From Umezawaea sp039922235 (GTDB lineage: Bacteria > Actinomycetota > Actinomycetes > Mycobacteriales > Pseudonocardiaceae), in NCBI GenBank assembly GCA_039922235.1, contig JBDSAJ010000049.1, positions 1 to 8,902 of the forward strand: DNA of 8,902 nucleotides, in the 5' to 3' direction. The notes under the pieces were generated by a model. The model saw only the letters and a list, made by a program, of their open reading frames with translations, did no database searches and was not told the DNA's origin. Numbering within the stretch: position 1 is the first letter of the stretch; every line of letters starts with the position of its first letter. Position numbers and translations under genes: made by a program. This document shows, one piece after another, positions 5,849 to 8,902 of this stretch.

Positions 5849-6514
5849 TCACCGGTCTTCCGCCGAGCTGATCAGCCCGGCCTCGTGGGCCAGCACCGCC
5901 GCCTGCACGCGGTTGCGCACGTCCAGCCGGTCCATCAGCGACGTCATGTACGCCTTCACCGTGCCCTCCACCAGGTGCAGGCGACGGCCGATCTCGGCGT
6001 TCGACAGCCCCGCCCCGACCAGCGCGAGCACATCGCGTTCGCGCGCGGTGAGCGCCTCGACGCGGGCACGGGCCGTGGTGGCGCGGGTGAAGCGGCCGCC
6101 GTGCAGTTCGGCGATCACGCGCTGGGCGATGCGGGGCGACAGGTAGGCGGCGCCGTCGGCGACCGCGTGGACGCCCGCGAGCAGCTCACGCGGATCACCC
6201 GCCTTCAGCAGGAACCCGCTCGCCCCACCGCCGAGCGCCCGCGCGATGTAGGCGTCCTCGCTGAACGTGGTCAGGATGACGACCCCGGCCTCCGGGACGA
6301 GCCGGTGGAGCTCGTCGGCCGCGTCCAGCCCGTCGAGCACCGGCATCTGCACGTCCAGCAGCACCACGTCCGGGCGGTGGGCCACGGCCAGGTCGACGGC
6401 TTCTCGACCGTTGGCTGCCTCAGCCACCACCTCGATGCCCGGATCGGTGCCCAGGATCGCCCGAATACCCGCCCGCACCATGCCCTCGTCGTCGGCCAGC
6501 AGCACACGGATCAC
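5849..6514 (-). CDS. NarL/FixJ-family response regulator
   Basis: Two-component response regulator of 221 residues, partner of the histidine kinase encoded just upstream. The receiver domain (about 1-118) has the acidic pair D8-D9, phosphoacceptor D54 in VVLLDVQMP, T82-T83 and K104. The C-terminal LuxR-type helix-turn-helix (about 153-212) contains LTARERDVLALVGAGLSNAE and the recognition-helix region EGTVKAYMTSLMDRLDVRNR. All phosphorylation residues are present, so it should be a normal phosphorylation-controlled transcription factor. The GTG start overlaps the kinase TGA (GTGA) and has its own AGAGAGGA site 6 bases upstream. No obvious target operon such as an ABC transporter is adjacent; the convergent EamA exporter is only a neighbour. 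Its stop codon abuts the exporter's stop. Confidence 0.96.
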   Translation of the reverse strand: MIRVLLADDEGMVRAGIRAILGTDPGIEVVAEAANGREAVDLAVAHRPDVVLLDVQMPVLDGLDAADELHRLVPEAGVVILTTFSEDAYIARALGGGASGFLLKAGDPRELLAGVHAVADGAAYLSPRIAQRVIAELHGGRFTRATTARARVEALTARERDVLALVGAGLSNAEIGRRLHLVEGTVKAYMTSLMDRLDVRNRVQAAVLAHEAGLISSAEDR

Positions 6515-7401
6515 TCGGCGTCCTCTCTCATCGTCGCGACCACGGCGAACCCGCCGTCCGCACGGGGCGCCGCCGCCAACGTGCCGCCCGCGAGCCGCAC
6601 CCGTTCGGCCAGACCAACCAGACCGTGCCCACCGGACCCGGTGCCGGGAACGGCGGGCGGCTCGTTCACGACGCTCACGACCAACTCCGCACGGGTGCGC
6701 CGGACGCGCACCTCGACCGGCGCACCGGGCGCGTGCTTGGCCGCGTTCGTCAACGACTCCTGCACCACCCGGTACGCCGTGCGCGAACAGGTCGGCTCAC
6801 CCACGAGCCGCACATCCATCCCGGACGCGACCGAGCGGCGCACCAGCGCCTTGACGTCCTCCGTGTCGTCCCGCAGCAGACCGATGATCTCCCGCAACCG
6901 CTCCGTCGCGGCCCCCGTGCTGGCCCGCAGCTCCCCGATCGCCGACCGGTGCGGCTCGGCCAGGTCCGGCGACAGTTCCAACGCCCCAGCCCGCAACGCG
7001 ATCAGCGTCAGCTCGTGCCCCAGCGAGTCGTGCATGTCCCTGGCGATCCGCGTCCGCTCCCGCACCCGCGCCTGCCGGACGTCCTGCCGCAGCCGCTCCG
7101 CCAGCGCGAGGTGCTGACGGCGGTAGCGCCCCGCGAACCACGGCAGCAGCACGGTGAAAGCCAGCCCCACCAACGCCTCCGCCCATCCCCACGGCTCCCG
7201 TGCCAGCACCGCCGTGACCACGATCCCGACGACCGCCGCGCCCACCAGCGGCTGTACGCCATCCACCCGACGGCCGACCAGGTAGCCCGGCGCGAGCAGC
7301 GCCAGGCCCAACAGCACCCTGGCAGGCGCGACGAACCCGGACGACGTCACAGCGAGGGTGTTCCACACCACCACCGGCACCGCGACCAGCAGCAAGATCA
7401 C
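6511..7401 (-). CDS. NarL-type sensor histidine kinase (HisKA_3 / HATPase_c)
   Basis: Membrane sensor kinase of 296 residues that phosphorylates the adjacent response regulator. The N-terminal ~91 residues hold about four hydrophobic segments (2-19, 27-44, 50-67, 73-91) with very short loops and no extracellular domain, as in intramembrane-sensing DesK/LiaS-like kinases. The HisKA_3 dimerisation domain (about 112-180) includes RTRIARDMHDSLGHE (116-130) with phosphoacceptor H124. The ATPase has the N box VVQESLTNAAKHAP (212-225) and the G box GGHGLVGLAERV (257-268), and ends at GGFAVVATMREDAE. It starts at GTG 7401, which has no Shine-Dalgarno site but a TAGCCT hexamer 7 bases upstream. The gene is divergent from the YcaQ-like gene, with an 89-base gap. 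The signal is unknown; membrane stress or a membrane-active compound is typical for this architecture. Confidence 0.95.
   Translation of the reverse strand: MILLLVAVPVVVWNTLAVTSSGFVAPARVLLGLALLAPGYLVGRRVDGVQPLVGAAVVGIVVTAVLAREPWGWAEALVGLAFTVLLPWFAGRYRRQHLALAERLRQDVRQARVRERTRIARDMHDSLGHELTLIALRAGALELSPDLAEPHRSAIGELRASTGAATERLREIIGLLRDDTEDVKALVRRSVASGMDVRLVGEPTCSRTAYRVVQESLTNAAKHAPGAPVEVRVRRTRAELVVSVVNEPPAVPGTGSGGHGLVGLAERVRLAGGTLAAAPRADGGFAVVATMREDAE
6521..6528 (-). promoter_or_regulatory. Ribosome binding site of the response regulator gene
   Basis: On the minus strand AGAGAGGA lies within the last codons of the kinase gene, 6 bases before the GTG at 6514. It supports that GTG start and independent ribosome loading beyond coupling. 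Confidence 0.6.
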
Positions 7402-7408
7402 CTGGGCC

Positions 7409-7414
7409 AGGCTA
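7409..7414 (-). promoter_or_regulatory. -10 element of a leaderless promoter for the kinase-regulator operon
   Basis: On the minus strand TAGCCT lies exactly 7 bases before the kinase GTG at 7401. It is the same hexamer and spacing as at the VTT protein gene. No Shine-Dalgarno sequence or clear -35 is visible. Confidence 0.5.
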
Positions 7415-7475
7415 CAAGCCGCACCGCTCGCCAGCAGCAGGAACCGGCCTTCATCAGTTTTTGTCGGTGCTCGAT

Positions 7476-7480
7476 GGGAG
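7476..7480 (+). promoter_or_regulatory. Ribosome binding site of the YcaQ-like gene
   Basis: GGGAG lies 10 bases before GTG 7491 and 19 bases before the in-frame ATG 7500, favouring the GTG as start, though the spacing is at the long end. Confidence 0.4.
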
Positions 7481-7490
7481 TATCTGAACC

Positions 7491-8705
7491 GTGCAGACGA
7501 TGAACGCGGACACGGCCCGCCGAACGGCCTTGGCGGCCCAGGGTTTCACCGACCCGAGGCCCGCCACACCACCCGGCCGACGGCACCTGCAACGCGTGCT
7601 GTCCCGAGTCCAACTCCTCCAGCTGGACTCCGTCAACGTCGCCGTGCGCGCCCACTACATGCCACTGTTCAGCAGACTCGGCTCCTACACACCCGACCTG
7701 GTGGACGATGCCGCCTGGTCCCACTCCACCCGCAAACCCAGGCTCCTGGTCGAGTACTGGGCCCATGAGGCCAGCCTCATTCCCGTGGAAGACTGGCCAC
7801 TCCTCCACTCCGGCGCGAAACGCCCAGGCTGGTGGACCAGCTACCGCAACATCGCCGACCGCGCCCCGGAGTTGGTGGACGGCATCATGACCGTGGTGAA
7901 GGAGCAGGGCCCGATCGGCGCGGGCGCCATCGAACGCGAACTACTGGGCGAAGGCACGAAGTCGACGGGCCCGTGGTGGGGTCGCTCGGAAGTCAAGCAA
8001 CTCTGCGAATACCTCTTCGGCCTAGGCGAACTGACCACCGGCACCCGCAAGAGCTTCGAACGCCTCTACGACCTACCGGAACGAGTAATCCCACCCCACA
8101 TCCTTGCCAGACGAGTCGACGAGTCGGAAGGCGCCCGCCAACTGATCACCCGCTCAGCGGCAGCACTCGGCGTGGCCACCGAACCAGACCTGCGCGACTA
8201 CTACCGCCTGGCACCGAAAACCAGCCAGCGGGCAGTAGCGGAACTGGTCGAATCGGGAACCCTGGAACCAGTCTCGGTAACCGGCTGGACCGCCCCCGCC
8301 TACAGGCACGTGGAAGCCAAAACCCCAAGGAAGACCGAAGGTAGAGCCCTGCTCTGCCCCTTCGACCCACTCATCTGGGAACGCGCCCGCACCGAACGCC
8401 TCTTCGGCTTCAGGTACCGCATCGAAATCTACGTACCCGAGGAAAAACGCGTACACGGCTACTACGTCTTCCCGTTCCTCCTGGACGGCAACCTGGTAGC
8501 CCGCGTGGACCTGAAAGCCGACCGCGCCGCAGGACTCCTCCGCGTACAAGGCGCTTTCGCCGAACCAGGCCAGGACACCGGCCGGGTAACCGTGGAACTG
8601 GCGGCGGAACTGCGCCACATGGCCGACTGGCTGGGCTTGGACGACGTGGTGATCATGCCAAGGGGCGACCTCTACCCAGCACTCCAAGCAGTAATCCGCA
8701 CCTGA
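7491..8705 (+). CDS. Winged-helix YcaQ/AlkX-family DNA glycosylase (HTH_42, formerly DUF1006)
   Basis: Protein of 404 residues of the HTH_42 superfamily, whose studied members E. coli YcaQ (AlkX) and Streptomyces sahachiroi AlkZ are DNA glycosylases that excise bulky N7-alkylguanines and unhook interstrand crosslinks. The N-terminal winged-helix region holds RVLSRVQLLQLDSVNVAVRA (35-54) followed by HYMPLFSRLG. Its Q44-L45-D46 matches the Q-hydrophobic-D catalytic motif of the AlkX branch rather than the QxQ of AlkZ. Other family blocks are EYWAHEASLIP (88-98), the ALLCPFDPLIWERARTERLF segment, GYYVFPFLLDGNLVARVDLK, and the C-terminal LAxxL-type helix before the end. Start is GTG 7491 with a distant GGGAG; ATG 7500 is the alternative. 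The second half uses many A-ending codons and AGA/AGG Arg codons, unlike the left part of the window. It stands alone, with no crosslinking-agent biosynthesis genes in view, so housekeeping alkylation repair is the likely role. The older label 'transcriptional regulator' is less likely. Confidence 0.92.
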   Translation: MQTMNADTARRTALAAQGFTDPRPATPPGRRHLQRVLSRVQLLQLDSVNVAVRAHYMPLFSRLGSYTPDLVDDAAWSHSTRKPRLLVEYWAHEASLIPVEDWPLLHSGAKRPGWWTSYRNIADRAPELVDGIMTVVKEQGPIGAGAIERELLGEGTKSTGPWWGRSEVKQLCEYLFGLGELTTGTRKSFERLYDLPERVIPPHILARRVDESEGARQLITRSAAALGVATEPDLRDYYRLAPKTSQRAVAELVESGTLEPVSVTGWTAPAYRHVEAKTPRKTEGRALLCPFDPLIWERARTERLFGFRYRIEIYVPEEKRVHGYYVFPFLLDGNLVARVDLKADRAAGLLRVQGAFAEPGQDTGRVTVELAAELRHMADWLGLDDVVIMPRGDLYPALQAVIRT

Positions 8706-8902
8706 CCCCTACGCCCAGCAGAGGGAGGCGGGCGAAGTAGGAGGACCGGGTGGGAAGGGGCAGAGCGGAGCAGGGCGGACGGGCTAGGGGGACCGGGTGG
8801 GAGGGGGTAGAACTGGGCGGGAGAGGCGCGGAAGGGGGGCAAGGCGGGAGGAATCGAGGGAGGGGGGCGAGGCGGGGCGGGATAAGGGGGCGAGGCGGGG
8901 CG
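8706..8902. repeat. G-rich degenerate repeat tract with G-quadruplex motifs
   Basis: No gene is recognised here. The + strand is dominated by runs of 3-6 G. GGACCGGGTGGGA recurs exactly at 8743-8755 and 8790-8802, each within a longer degenerate copy. GGGGGCGAGGCGGGGCG recurs exactly at 8863-8879 and 8886-8902, with a weaker copy from 8835; the spacing of these copies is 23-28 bases. Four-run quadruplex motifs are present at 8781-8807 and 8858-8890, with loops of 1-6 bases. The tract starts right after the YcaQ-like stop and runs off the window, so its full length is unknown. There is no hairpin terminator in the visible part. Confidence 0.7.

Noticed and set aside
5885..7117. A 410-codon + strand open frame antisense to the two-component system.
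   Set aside because: The histidine kinase and response regulator on the minus strand have complete motifs; this frame is Arg/Gln/Pro-rich shadow sequence.
4350..8705. The acetyltransferase, exporter, two-component system and glycosylase as one defence or resistance island.
   Set aside because: They lie in divergent and convergent units with no shared promoter, no biosynthetic or mobility genes and no flanking repeats. Co-location is ordinary for actinomycete accessory regions; kept only as a weak idea in the glycosylase finding.
8706..8902. The G-rich repeats as a CRISPR array or a protein-coding Gly-rich tail.
   Set aside because: Repeats are degenerate, of uneven spacing and without unique spacers. 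The YcaQ-like protein ends at a family-typical C terminus before the tract.

Overview
The window reads as chromosomal DNA of a high-GC actinomycete. Coding regions use mostly G- or C-ending codons and many GTG starts. The DapB and M16 peptidase proteins resemble those of mycobacteria and Pseudonocardiaceae (a Saccharothrix/Lentzea/Amycolatopsis-type organism is my guess, not proven). No tRNA, rRNA, transposon, prophage, att site or CRISPR array was recognised.

Layout. Positions 1-2559 form a tightly coupled core operon on the + strand: an M16 zinc peptidase (PepR-like, probably cut at its N terminus by the window edge), then dapB (4-hydroxy-tetrahydrodipicolinate reductase, lysine/diaminopimelate pathway), then a small two-TM protein with a C-terminal TPR-like helix pair. 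Both junctions are 4-base stop/start overlaps (ATGA and GTGA). The operon ends in a strong hairpin terminator at 2634-2675. Everything to the right looks like species-variable accessory gene content.

Positions 2676-4904 hold a possible 25-residue single-TM peptide (+) and three minus-strand genes: an XRE-type regulator with a DUF5753 domain, a VTT/DedA-like membrane protein, and a GNAT acetyltransferase. The stretch upstream of the XRE gene carries three copies of CAAGGG that may be an operator. A YedA-like EamA/DMT exporter (4970-5848, +) is divergent from the GNAT gene.

Positions 5849-7401 (minus) encode a NarL-type two-component pair, histidine kinase followed by response regulator, joined by a GTGA overlap. 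The regulator's stop codon abuts the exporter's stop codon with no intervening base. Divergent from the kinase, 7491-8705 (+) encodes a winged-helix YcaQ/AlkX-family protein with a QLD motif, a likely DNA glycosylase. The last ~195 bases are a G-rich, degenerate repeat tract with strong G-quadruplex potential that runs off the window.

The most notable non-coding pattern is that three minus-strand genes (VTT protein, GNAT, histidine kinase) each have a TANNNT -10 hexamer exactly 7 bases before the start codon, the arrangement expected of leaderless actinobacterial mRNAs. I see no clearly new multi-gene system. The best leads are the leaderless promoters, the orphan XRE-DUF5753 gene with its CAAGGG sites, the 25-residue peptide, and the G-rich tract beside the glycosylase gene.
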